Shown: in pieces, positions 1-7,034 of the stretch | Position numbering within the stretch: the stretch's first letter is position 1 | Layout: the number at the start of each line of letters is the position of its first letter | DNA from: an uncultured Parafilimonas sp. | GTDB taxonomy: Bacteria; Bacteroidota; Bacteroidia; Chitinophagales; Chitinophagaceae | Length of the DNA: 34,083 nt | Assembly (NCBI GenBank): GCA_903882935.1 | Contig: CAIRZB010000088.1 | Span: 1-34,083 of the forward strand | Reading direction: 5' to 3' | Made by a program: the position numbers and the translations under genes | Notes under the pieces: model-generated | Databases searched by the model: none | What the model was told of the DNA's origin: nothing | What the model saw: only the letters and a program-made list of their open reading frames with translations

Positions 1-126
1 GAAATATTACAGATTTTGAGCATCTCTATTTTCGAAAAAATGCCCATAAATCAACTGTTTCAGCTCACTCAATTACAATATTTCAAAGAACAGAATCATA
101 ACCAATTGAATATGTTCGACTTATGA
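1..126 (+). CDS. IS4-family transposase, C-terminal fragment (cut by window edge)
   Basis: Frame 1 is open from the first base to a TGA at 124-126 and encodes 41 residues beginning EILQILSISIFEKMPINQLF and ending NQLNMFDL. From family knowledge this is the typical C-terminus of Bacteroidota IS4-type DDE transposases, which end in an ILQILS..FEKTPINQL segment followed by an N-Q-L-x-x-F-D/E tail. The catalytic part lies outside the window. The element's right inverted repeat should lie within a few tens of bases of the stop, so it probably touches the start of the next gene at 137. The call rests on recalled sequence similarity only. Confidence 0.72.
   Translation, partial: EILQILSISIFEKMPINQLFQLTQLQYFKEQNHNQLNMFDL
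1..126 (+). mobile_element. Right end of an IS4-family insertion sequence
   Basis: This is inferred from the transposase C-terminus that fills 1-126. The exact IS boundary cannot be placed, because the left inverted repeat and the target duplication are outside the window. It probably lies between 127 and about 160. Confidence 0.55.
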
Positions 127-136
127 CGCAACGCTA

Positions 137-1048
137 ATGAACCAATTTATTAAATTTACCATGAACATACAAATTGGCAGCTTTTATAGTACGTTGCCCG
201 GTCTTGCAGTATTGGTGGTTGCCGAAAGCATAGAAATGGTAGGCGAGCAGCGCTTTTGGAAGGATAAAAACGCCATGTTTACCAACATAGGCATCGGTAC
301 TGTTGCAATAGCCATCGCAACATTCAGCAAAGGGTTTATTTATTTGTTTTTCACTGGGTTATTTCAATTCCGCCTGCTAACCATTTCATCTACAGCCTGG
401 TGGGCTTGGGGTATATGTTTTTTTGCAGATGATTTTTCGTACTATTGGTTCCACCGTTGCAGCCACCAGATACGTTTTTTGTGGGCCTCCCACTCCGTAC
501 ATCATTCTCCGCAAAATTTCACATTTTCCTCGGCACTCAGAATGCCATGGACTAGCACCCTTACAGGCAATTTTCTTTTTTGGTTTTGGATGCCACTGGC
601 GGGTTTGGCACCTATGATGATTGTTACGGTAAAATCATTCAACGCAGTATACCAGTTTTGGCTGCATACAGAAAAGATCAATAAAATGCCGAAATGGTTT
701 GAGGCTGTATTCAACACCCCGTCGCACCATAGGGTACACCATGGCAGCAATTTTGAGTACTTGGATAAAAACCACGGCGGCACCTTAATTATTTGGGATA
801 AGTTGTTTGGCACCTATTGTAACGAAACAAAAAAGCCGGTTTACGGCCTTACCAAAAACATCAAAACCTCAAACTTGGTGGGCATTGTGTTTCATGAATG
901 GGGTGGGTTGCTCAACGATATTAGACATGCGCAGAGTGTTAAAGAATGTATTCAACTAATTTTTCTTGCGCCAGGGTGGAGCAACGATCTGAACAGACAA
1001 GCCACAAACAAAGTAATACCCACAATTGAGACAGGTAAAAACCCGTAG
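137..1048 (+). CDS. Sterol desaturase / fatty acid hydroxylase superfamily membrane protein
   Basis: A di-iron membrane oxygenase of the sterol desaturase/fatty acid hydroxylase superfamily (PF04116), 303 aa. The histidine clusters that bind the two irons are clear: HRCSH at 106-110, HSVHH at 119-123 and HHRVHH at 197-202, with a further His at 177 in the WLHTE motif. Hydrophobic segments at about 17-32, 50-75, 85-100 and 143-175 fit a multi-pass inner-membrane protein. The pattern resembles the alkylglycerol monooxygenase-like branch; the substrate (sterol, carotenoid, ether lipid or fatty acid) cannot be read from sequence. An alternative ATG lies at 161 (residue 9). The start is only about 10 bases after the transposase stop, so the promoter and perhaps the first codons may derive from the IS. 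Length is normal for the family, so it is probably intact. Confidence 0.88.
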   Translation: MNQFIKFTMNIQIGSFYSTLPGLAVLVVAESIEMVGEQRFWKDKNAMFTNIGIGTVAIAIATFSKGFIYLFFTGLFQFRLLTISSTAWWAWGICFFADDFSYYWFHRCSHQIRFLWASHSVHHSPQNFTFSSALRMPWTSTLTGNFLFWFWMPLAGLAPMMIVTVKSFNAVYQFWLHTEKINKMPKWFEAVFNTPSHHRVHHGSNFEYLDKNHGGTLIIWDKLFGTYCNETKKPVYGLTKNIKTSNLVGIVFHEWGGLLNDIRHAQSVKECIQLIFLAPGWSNDLNRQATNKVIPTIETGKNP

Positions 1049-1086
1049 CCATTACGTTAACATAAAACGTTTAAAACTGTATTGTT

Positions 1087-1947
1087 ATGAAAAGAGGTAT
1101 ACTGTTTTTAGTGATAGCCTTTATATACACCACGGCAATATCGCAGCCTTATATTGACATTGCCAACGCCAATTATACCATCAGCCCAAATGGCAACATA
1201 AAGGGCAACGGTGCTAAAACTTACTCGTTGGTATACAGCAATGCTGGTATCAACATCCCCATTAAATTAAAGAAAAGGGGAGGCGTTTTTTTGGTGAGCC
1301 CATTTCTTGAGCAGTGGCAAACGTCGTTTCCGCAAAACACATTGGCCGACGACCAGTATTCGTCATTGGCTTTGCCGTTGACTTATATCCGCCCTTTGGG
1401 CCACCAATGGGGCTTTGTTTCTTCAATAATACCCCGGTTAAATTATGAAAGCTTTACGGCCAAAAATATTTTTCAGCTGGGCGGGGCTATGCTTGTTACC
1501 CGGCAAGTTAGCCCCAGTTTAACGTTAAAGGCTGGCTTGTTTTACAACAACGAATTTTTTGGCAACTTCTTTGTGCCCTTGGCAGGTATTGACTGGACTA
1601 TAAACCAACGCAACAAACTGTTTGGTGTGTTGCCCAACAGCATAACCTATGAACACAAGGCCAGCAATAGGTTTTACTGTGGCGCAGTGTTTCATGCCAT
1701 CACCAATTCGTACCGTATACCTAATGATGGCTTCACAAGAATAGATGATAACCGGGTAGGTTTTTTTGCGGATGCTTATTTTGCTAAAAGCATTGTTTTA
1801 AGCCTGGAATCGGGTTATTCGATACTAAGACGCATGGAACTGGCACAAAAGAACGTACCGAAGATAAATATGGGGTTAAAAGATAACTACTACTGTAAAT
1901 TAACGCTGGCTTTCCGTATAAGGTTAGACGGTGCTGCTAAGCAGTAA
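1087..1947 (+). CDS. DUF6268-type outer membrane beta-barrel protein
   Basis: A 286-aa exported protein. Residues 1-19 form a signal peptide (Lys-Arg, hydrophobic core, cleavage near AIS|Q). The rest alternates polar and hydrophobic residues in short strands and ends with an amphipathic strand (KLTLAFRIRL), as in Bacteroidota outer-membrane barrels. The strand pattern and the phrases LPLTYIRPLG and AGIDWTINQRNKLFGVLPN match my recollection of the DUF6268 family, whose function is unknown. It follows the desaturase by 38 bp in the same direction and could be cotranscribed. Its stop overlaps the end of the convergent rlmB by 11 bp. No substrate or partner can be inferred. Confidence 0.7.
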   Translation: MKRGILFLVIAFIYTTAISQPYIDIANANYTISPNGNIKGNGAKTYSLVYSNAGINIPIKLKKRGGVFLVSPFLEQWQTSFPQNTLADDQYSSLALPLTYIRPLGHQWGFVSSIIPRLNYESFTAKNIFQLGGAMLVTRQVSPSLTLKAGLFYNNEFFGNFFVPLAGIDWTINQRNKLFGVLPNSITYEHKASNRFYCGAVFHAITNSYRIPNDGFTRIDDNRVGFFADAYFAKSIVLSLESGYSILRRMELAQKNVPKINMGLKDNYYCKLTLAFRIRLDGAAKQ

Positions 1948-2761
1948 TACGTTGCTTTAAGGCTTCATACAAAATAATGCCCGTTGCAACAGACACATTT
2001 AGTGAATCAAAAGTACCCTTCATAGGTATGCTAAAACGGTCATCTGCGGCTTTGCTCATGTATGTTTGCACCCCCAGCTCTTCATTGCCCATTACAACAC
2101 AGCACGGCTCAGTAAAGTTAACGTCAAATAATTTTTTGGCGGCCTTCATCTCGCTGGTAAACACCTTAATACCGTTTAAGTGCAGCGTGTCAAGTGCTTT
2201 AAGCAAGCTGTTAACACGGCAAACCTGTACCAGTTCCAACGCGCCTGCACTGCTTTTAACGGCATCCTCGTTAAGGGCACCAACGCCTTTGTCGGGTATA
2301 ATAATGGCCTGGGCGCCGCAGCATACCGCGCTACGGGCAATGGCACCTATGTTGCGCACATCGGTAACGCCGTCCATCATCAAAAAAAGCGGCGTTTCGC
2401 CTTGGCTAAGCACCCAATCAATCACTTGTTGAAGGTCTTGGTACACCACAGACGATTTAAAGGCCACCACACCTTGGTGCTGTACGTTGGTAAGTTTATT
2501 GAGTTTTTCGGCAGGCACATGCTGCACCGGCACATTTTTTTCCTTGGCTAGGTTGCGTATTTCAAAAATGGCATCCCCGCTGGCATTGGTAAACAATAAT
2601 ATTTTATCAATCAGTTGCCCTGCTTTAAGTGCTTCAATAACAGGGTTGCGGCCCGCGATAATATTTTTCTTCGACAGGTAGGAGGGGCTTTTTTTAAATG
2701 CTTTCTTTTCCAATTGATAATCTTTAGTAATTGCCAGGTGCCATTGGGCACAAGGGTGCAA
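1937..2761 (-). CDS. rlmB: 23S rRNA (guanosine-2'-O-)-methyltransferase RlmB (SpoU/TrmH family)
   Basis: A SAM-dependent SPOUT methyltransferase; RlmB methylates the 2'-OH of G2251 in the 23S rRNA peptidyltransferase loop. The substrate-binding domain starts near residue 32 (NIIAGRNPVIEAL). The SpoU motifs follow: motif 1 with Asn137 and Arg143 (DVRNIGAIAR), motif 2 GNEELG at 225-230, and motif 3 at 245-260 (IPMKGTFDSLNVSVAT), which forms the knot. No in-frame ATG exists before the domain. The longest frame begins with TTG at 2761; another TTG at 2713 (residue 17) is closer to the usual family start. The upstream in-frame stop is at 2801-2803, so an initiation codon other than ATG seems unavoidable. 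Confidence 0.9.
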   Translation of the reverse strand: MHPCAQWHLAITKDYQLEKKAFKKSPSYLSKKNIIAGRNPVIEALKAGQLIDKILLFTNASGDAIFEIRNLAKEKNVPVQHVPAEKLNKLTNVQHQGVVAFKSSVVYQDLQQVIDWVLSQGETPLFLMMDGVTDVRNIGAIARSAVCCGAQAIIIPDKGVGALNEDAVKSSAGALELVQVCRVNSLLKALDTLHLNGIKVFTSEMKAAKKLFDVNFTEPCCVVMGNEELGVQTYMSKAADDRFSIPMKGTFDSLNVSVATGIILYEALKQRITA

Positions 2762-2952
2762 GGTAGGTAAATAACGCGAAAGCGTGAAAACGTAAGCTGT
2801 TCAACGGGCCAAGCGCGCAACTTTGTTCGCCCCCTTACACAATCAGTTACCTAGAAGCGCAGGTTACTGATGTGTCGGTTAACTTATAAACACTCAACTG
2901 GTTTATATGCCTGTTTAATTTTAACTATTCACCAATTGCACTAACAGTTGTT

Positions 2953-3654
2953 TCAACCTTCGGATGTATAATAGCAATATACGTTGGGGTGCAGCCATAA
3001 AAAAGAGGCTGGCAGGTGGGTACTTATATTGCTGGTTAGCAGCCGGTTGAGAATATCTCTTTTGTGGGGGCCGTTAACCATTAATATAATGGTTTTGCTT
3101 TGCAAAATGTCGGCCATGCCCAGTGTTAGCCCATACTCCAACGTTGCGTTAGCTATTTTAGCCATGCCGTGCTGCAGTGTTTCGGCCGTAAGTTGGGATA
3201 CATGTACGCCCGCGCTCAACTCGCTGTTCGGCTCGTTAAAAGCCAAGTGGCCGTTTTTGCCTATGCCGAGTATACAAAGGTCTATCGGGCCGTTCTCCAC
3301 CAAAAGGTGTTGTATGCGTTCACATTCATCGTGCGGGCTATGCGCATCACTGGCAAACGCAGTGTAATGCCCGTCGGTAATACCCAAGGGTTGCAATAAA
3401 TGCTGTTGCAGGTATTGTTCGCAGGTGCCTGGGTTATCTGGTAGTAATGCATACCATTCATCTAATTTTATGATGCGAAGTTGATTAGTGTCAATCCGTT
3501 CTTTTTTTTCCACCAGTTTTTTGTACATGCCGGTGGGGGAGTTGCCGGTGGCTGGGCAAAAAAGGCTGTTGGGCTTTTTTTGTAGCTCGGCAATCACGGT
3601 TTCTGACACTTGTTCGTTCATTTCATCAAGGGTGTCGAATTCGAAGAATATCAT
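2953..3654 (-). CDS. Galactosamine-6-phosphate isomerase/deaminase (AgaI-like, NagB family)
   Basis: Member of the glucosamine/galactosamine-6-phosphate isomerase family (233 aa), which converts hexosamine 6-phosphate to ketohexose 6-phosphate plus ammonia in the cytoplasm. Visible features: phosphate-binding PATGNSPTG (34-42), LDEWY (64-68), LGIGKNGHLAFNEP (129-142) and a C-terminal STHLPASFLWLHPN segment (211-224). The last two match E. coli AgaI (GLGKNGHLGLNEP; ASFLWLHSN) better than NagB, where the loop reads GNDGH. Asn134 therefore sits where NagB has its Asp141 base. I call it AgaI-like rather than NagB; 6-phosphogluconolactonase is less likely. It precedes rlmB on the same strand with a 191-bp gap, probably as a separate unit. 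Confidence 0.78.
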   Translation of the reverse strand: MIFFEFDTLDEMNEQVSETVIAELQKKPNSLFCPATGNSPTGMYKKLVEKKERIDTNQLRIIKLDEWYALLPDNPGTCEQYLQQHLLQPLGITDGHYTAFASDAHSPHDECERIQHLLVENGPIDLCILGIGKNGHLAFNEPNSELSAGVHVSQLTAETLQHGMAKIANATLEYGLTLGMADILQSKTIILMVNGPHKRDILNRLLTSNISTHLPASFLWLHPNVYCYYTSEG

Positions 3655-3726
3655 ACAGTTTGGCTTTGTTGCGGTAGTAAAACTACGCCTATTTGGTGTT
3701 GTATGGGACTGATTTTAGTCATTTGG

Positions 3727-3754
3727 TTGCATGATTAAAATGGTGCTATATTTG
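3727..3754 (+). promoter_or_regulatory. Bacteroidota-type promoter for the 3774 locus
   Basis: TTG at 3727-3729 is followed after 17 bases by TATATTTG (3747-3754), a perfect TAnnTTTG -7 element. Transcription would start near 3760, about 13 bases before the ATG at 3774. This supports 3774 rather than 3887 as the original start of the downstream gene. Confidence 0.5.
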
Positions 3755-3773
3755 TTTTGCAACCGCCCTTACC

Positions 3774-3959
3774 ATGAAAAAGTTTTATTTATTTGTTCTT
3801 TCCCCATATGTCATTATTATGGCAACTTGGTGGGCTATGCCTAATGTGGTGATGCATGACGTGTATTTTATGGTTCAATTACAGCCATGCTATTGTGCCA
3901 CCAGATTGTTTGGCTTATCACTTACGGCAATAAAAAGATGGAAGGGGAAATTGTGCTGA
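3774..3959 (+). CDS. Short ORF, likely the N-terminal part of a frameshifted membrane protein
   Basis: Sixty-one residues starting MKKFYLFVLSPYVIIMATWW, with a good promoter just upstream. It contains one membrane segment (4-22) and the motif MHDVYFMVQ (27-35), which resembles the I-H-D-T-Y-F-V-I segment that follows the first helix in some small Bacteroidota membrane proteins. After about residue 36 the frame loses hydrophobic character (PCYCATRLFG...). The overlapping -1 frame instead gives a good membrane helix (SITAMLLCHQIVWLITYG) that runs into the 173-aa ORF. My preferred reading is one disrupted gene, 3774-4408. Two independent overlapping genes remain possible. Confidence 0.35.
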   Translation: MKKFYLFVLSPYVIIMATWWAMPNVVMHDVYFMVQLQPCYCATRLFGLSLTAIKRWKGKLC

Positions 3960-4408
3960 AGCGGGTTAGAAAAAAAATCTATCATAATGCACTCGTGTTT
4001 ACAATGGTCTACACTTTTTTATATGCAACCAAACCCACCCATGCGCATTTATTTTTTCCTATCCTATTTGGTTTTTTGGCCGCTTTTGAATTCGGTAATT
4101 ATTTTTTAATAAAATGGCGTAAGCCAGATGCTATGGCCATTTGCGGGCAGGTGTTGCAACTAGATTTTTATTATCCTGTCAATAGGGATTTGAGTGAATT
4201 GTCATGCTTTAAACTAAACGGCTTTAATAACAAGGTTGAAATGGTATTTGCCAATAAAAGCAGTGTATATTTTTACGGGGATGAATTTGCCAAGAGCGAC
4301 CTTAAAGCATTTATTGCTGTTGCCTCTGGTAAATCACGCAACAAGGTGGCCGTTGCTGGCAACCTGCTGCACTACCTAAACACCGAAACCGCAAAGGTAG
4401 CCAAGTAA
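3887..4408 (+). CDS. Hypothetical membrane protein, possibly the 3' part of a frameshifted gene
   Basis: A 173-aa frame that I do not recognise. It has a membrane segment at about 1-14, a basic stretch (LKRVRKKIYH), then two helices (about 34-47 and 53-75). A C-terminal soluble domain of about 95 residues follows, rich in beta-type sequence (GQVLQLDFYYPV, KVEMVFANKSSVYFYG), and may lie on the cytoplasmic face. The frame is open upstream only to a TGA at 3854-3856, so it has no start codon before 3887; another ATG is at 3938. The promoter lies at 3727-3754, in front of the other-frame ORF at 3774. The coding pattern of the C-terminal domain looks genuine, but the N-terminus is in doubt. Confidence 0.5.
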   Translation: MLLCHQIVWLITYGNKKMEGEIVLKRVRKKIYHNALVFTMVYTFLYATKPTHAHLFFPILFGFLAAFEFGNYFLIKWRKPDAMAICGQVLQLDFYYPVNRDLSELSCFKLNGFNNKVEMVFANKSSVYFYGDEFAKSDLKAFIAVASGKSRNKVAVAGNLLHYLNTETAKVAK

Positions 4409-4488
4409 TGGCCAGCGGCTAAAATAATTTCATTTGTTGTTAACAATGTACTGGCAGCGCCGTTATACAATATGCGTAAATTTAAACC

Positions 4489-5181
4489 ATGGCAAAAAAG
4501 AAATTGGTAGTATTGACGGGTGCAGGCATTAGTGCCGAGAGTGGCTTAAGAACCTTTAGGGACAGTGACGGTTTATGGAACGGTTACGACATTGAGGACG
4601 TAGCAACGCCCCGTGCCTGGCGTAAAAACCCTGTATTGGTGTTAGATTTTTATAACCAACGCCGGCAGGATGTTGCGGCTGCACAGCCCAACATTGCCCA
4701 TATTATGCTGGCTGAGTTGGAGCATGATTTTGATGTACATATTATTACCCAAAATATTGACGACCTGCACGAAAGGGCGGGCAGTACCAGCATATTGCAT
4801 TTGCATGGTGAAATTTTTAAAATGCGTAGTAGTACCAATGAAGAACTGGTGTATGATATAAAGGGCGATATTAATTACGGCGACAAGGCGGAAGACGGGG
4901 GGCAGCTGAGGCCACACATTGTTTGGTTTGAAGAGCCGGTGCCCATGATAGAGCCTGCCGCAGCACTTACCAAAACAGCCGACCTGTTTTTGGTGGTAGG
5001 TACATCGTTGGCGGTATACCCCGCAGCCGGGTTAGTTAATTACGCCCCTTGGCAAATACCTAAGTTTATAGTGGATAAAAAAGTGCCAGGCACATCATCG
5101 TTGTACAATCTTACGGCCATTGAAAAACCGGCCACGGAAGGCCTGGTTGAATTAAAGCAAATATTGCTGGCATTGAAATAG
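4489..5181 (+). CDS. cobB: Sir2-family NAD-dependent protein deacylase lacking the zinc cysteines
   Basis: A sirtuin (230 aa) that removes acyl groups from protein lysines using NAD. The NAD-binding GAGISAESGL (11-20) and FRD (23-25), the TQNID motif (87-91), the catalytic His106 in LHLHGE and the GTSLAVYPAAG loop are intact. Tyr55 and Arg58 form the Y-x-x-R pair that marks class III sirtuins (SIRT5/CobB), which act on succinyl and malonyl lysine. The protein contains no cysteine at all, so the four-Cys zinc site normally found between the HG motif and the R-P-x-I-V-W-F segment is missing; the intervening segment (109-141) has normal length. It converges on the ArsC-like gene with a gap of 5 bp. 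The family call is firm; acyl preference is inferred. Confidence 0.92.
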   Translation: MAKKKLVVLTGAGISAESGLRTFRDSDGLWNGYDIEDVATPRAWRKNPVLVLDFYNQRRQDVAAAQPNIAHIMLAELEHDFDVHIITQNIDDLHERAGSTSILHLHGEIFKMRSSTNEELVYDIKGDINYGDKAEDGGQLRPHIVWFEEPVPMIEPAAALTKTADLFLVVGTSLAVYPAAGLVNYAPWQIPKFIVDKKVPGTSSLYNLTAIEKPATEGLVELKQILLALK

Positions 5182-5186
5182 GGGTG

Positions 5187-5633
5187 CTATTGCTCAAATA
5201 TGTTGGCCCAAGCCAGTTTGTTAACCCCGATAGACAGCACTCCCCCATCCTTAACAATAACAGGCCGTTTAATTAAGCTGGTATGTTGTACCATAATGGC
5301 AATGGCCGATGCCTCATTTGTAATGGCCGCCTGTGTTTCTGCGGTAAGGGCACGCCAAGTGGTACTGCGTTTGTTCAGCAGTGTTTGCCAACCTTTTTGG
5401 CCGCACCAGCTTTGCAACGTTTCACCAGTAACGCCTTGTGTTTTGTAATCGTGCAGTGCAAAAGCTATGTGGCGTTCGTTAAACCATTCCATGGCTAATT
5501 TGGTGGAGTCACAATAAGGCAGGCCGTAAAAGGTGAAACCTCCATCCATACCCCCATCCCCTAAAGGGGGGCTCAAATGCTGGTTTAAGTTATTTGCAGC
5601 TTTTTCAGCGTTGAGTTTTTCGTTTTCAAGCAT
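5187..5633 (-). CDS. ArsC/Spx-family thioredoxin-fold protein (arsenate reductase-like)
   Basis: A 148-aa frame of the ArsC/Spx/YffB family. The thioredoxin-like core begins at residue 34 (TFYGLPYCDSTKLAMEW) and continues with the family signatures YKTQGV, LLNKRSTTWR (about 86-95) and SLIKRPVIV (about 119-127). Cys41 is the single active-site Cys of the C-D-S motif; there is no C-x-x-C. True arsenate reductases use a short set of downstream arginines; a YffB/Spx-like glutathione or redox role is equally possible. Residues 19-32 (HLSPPLGDGGMDGG) are encoded by a G-rich intergenic-type repeat. An alternative start, ATG at 5549 (Met29), would place translation initiation inside that repeat and give a normal-length family member of 120 aa. 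Confidence 0.8.
   Translation of the reverse strand: MLENEKLNAEKAANNLNQHLSPPLGDGGMDGGFTFYGLPYCDSTKLAMEWFNERHIAFALHDYKTQGVTGETLQSWCGQKGWQTLLNKRSTTWRALTAETQAAITNEASAIAIMVQHTSLIKRPVIVKDGGVLSIGVNKLAWANIFEQ
5541..5576. repeat. G-rich intergenic-type repeat, copy 1 (inside ArsC-like reading frame)
   Basis: On the minus strand this reads CCCCCCTTTAGGGG followed by ATGGGGGTATGGATGGAGG, a hairpin-prone G-run sequence. A related copy lies at 5731-5778. Such CCTCCTTTAG...GGAGGGG elements are common between genes in Bacteroidota genomes (family knowledge). Here it overlaps the start of the ArsC-like coding region. Confidence 0.5.
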
Positions 5634-5936
5634 GTCGGTGCAGAATTAAATAATTGATTGTTGTTTTTACAGCGTGTTGTTCCACGGCCGAATAAGTGGA
5701 ACAGCTGCAAACTTACGAAGTTTATAGTTCCTCCTTTAGTCCCAAGGGTTCCCATGGAGGGGCCGGAGGGGGTTTAAAGTGGGGTTAAAAATAAAGCCCC
5801 AAACTAGGAATAGTCCGGGGCTTGCTAACCTATGAAAAACACCAAGTTTATAAACGCTCCGTTTAACCAAATAGTTTCAGCCAACAGATAGTTTAAGGTT
5901 ATTTTATTGTTTTTTATAATATGTTTTAACAACGGC
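5634..5936. other. Intergenic region with a G-rich repeat and a terminator
   Basis: This 303-bp region separates the ArsC-like gene (starting at 5633, minus) from the esterase (ending at 5937, minus). It holds a second copy of the G-rich repeat at about 5731-5778 (CTCCTTTAG ... ATGGAGGGGCCGGAGGGGG) and the hairpin at 5794-5823. The ArsC-like promoter should be in here, but no convincing TAnnTTTG element was seen. Confidence 0.6.
5783..5823 (-). terminator. Rho-independent terminator downstream of the esterase
   Basis: The arms AAGCCCC (5794-5800) and GGGGCTT (5817-5823) form a 7-bp stem around a 16-base loop. Read on the minus strand, the stem is followed by TATTTTT, giving the U-tract. It lies about 115 bp past the esterase stop. 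Confidence 0.6.
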
Positions 5937-6830
5937 TTATTTCTGGCGAAAGCTGTCGCCCATAAAATGCAACGCGTCGGTAATGCCAGTTCGCCAGTAA
6001 GTCCAGTTATGTGCGCCGTCCCTCACCCTAAACTCATGGGGCACCTGTTTCTCCGCTAAGGCTATATGCAAGAGGCAGTTGCCCTTGCTTAAAAAATCAT
6101 CATCGCCACAGTCTATCCAGTATTTTACTTTTTTTAGTTCTTCGGCAGGTTTGTCGGACACTATTTTTAAAATGGAGTTGCTATACCAAGCTTGTGTAAG
6201 CCTGTCCTTGCCTTTAAGGCCCTTGCCAAACAACTGCCCTAGGGTAATGTCGTAATCGGCATCGGGTATGCCGGTTATAGCCGCATCGTCCCAAACTGCA
6301 GCACTAAAAGGTGCGGCTGTTACAAACAAATCAGGATATTTTAACGCATACACCAAAGTGCCATACCCGCCCATTGATAAGCCTGCTATGCCGCGGTACC
6401 TTTTTTCGGCTTTTATATGGTATGTTTTTTCAATAGAGGGCATAAACTCTTTTATAAAAAAGTCTTCGTACTTTTCTTTGCCGTCGTAGGAGTTAATGTA
6501 AAAGCTGGAGTCGCCGTTGGGCATAACGATTATCATCGGCGGTATGGTTCCGTCGGCAATGGCTTTGTCGGCATAGCGGTTTATTTCGCCAAACTGCAGC
6601 CAGCCGGTATTGTCGTCGGTATAACCATGCAACAAATAAACAACAGGGTAGGTGCGTTCGGATGTCTGGTAGTCTCCAGGCAGGTAAACTGTATACTTAA
6701 CATCTCTGCCAAGTATGGTGCTTTTAACTGTTTTTTGCTCAAGCACTTTGCCAGCAGCCTGGGCACCGGCCATTTGTACCATTAATAAAAAAAGGAAAAA
6801 TGTTGGGATGGATGTTCTAAATGTTTTCAC
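5937..6830 (-). CDS. Secreted esterase, esterase D / CE1-like alpha/beta hydrolase
   Basis: A secreted serine hydrolase of the putative esterase family (PF00756). Numbered from the longest frame, which starts with TTG at 6839, the nucleophile elbow is GLSMGG (153-158, Ser155). The acid is probably in DCGDDD (Asp246 or 247), the catalytic His is in the AHNWTYWR segment (His277), and the oxyanion-hole segment is LLHGYTDD. The N-terminus is a signal peptide ending near AGAQA, so it acts in the periplasm or outside. No ATG is available before the signal peptide; GTG at 6830 gives a compact signal peptide (MKTFRTSIPTFFLF) and is my choice. The fold is shared by feruloyl and acetyl-xylan esterases, and by S-formylglutathione hydrolases, which are cytoplasmic. 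The signal peptide and adjacent sugar genes favour a carbohydrate ester substrate (inference). Confidence 0.85.
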   Translation of the reverse strand: MKTFRTSIPTFFLFLLMVQMAGAQAAGKVLEQKTVKSTILGRDVKYTVYLPGDYQTSERTYPVVYLLHGYTDDNTGWLQFGEINRYADKAIADGTIPPMIIVMPNGDSSFYINSYDGKEKYEDFFIKEFMPSIEKTYHIKAEKRYRGIAGLSMGGYGTLVYALKYPDLFVTAAPFSAAVWDDAAITGIPDADYDITLGQLFGKGLKGKDRLTQAWYSNSILKIVSDKPAEELKKVKYWIDCGDDDFLSKGNCLLHIALAEKQVPHEFRVRDGAHNWTYWRTGITDALHFMGDSFRQK

Positions 6831-6964
6831 TGAAAGCAATGTTTGTACGGTGAATATAACAATTAATTAAATAAGTTGAATTAATGGGGCAAAAAATAGA
6901 TTTTTGGGCGGTTTTGTTACTAAATATTGGATGGATACCGTTAAATAATAGATAATATTGCTAA

Positions 6965-7007
6965 AACACCAACGCCCTTGCAACTTTCTTGCAAGGGCGT
7001 TGGTGTT
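6965..7007 (-). terminator. Strong terminator for the permease-ROK kinase operon
   Basis: A perfect 19-bp inverted repeat (6965-6983 with 6989-7007) closes a 5-base loop (CTTTC). On the minus strand it is followed by TTTTAG. It lies 28 bp after the ROK kinase stop, which marks the end of that transcription unit. The stem is unusually long and GC-rich for this genome. Confidence 0.85.
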
Positions 7008-7034
7008 AATTACGGTTGAAAGCTGTGTGTGGTT

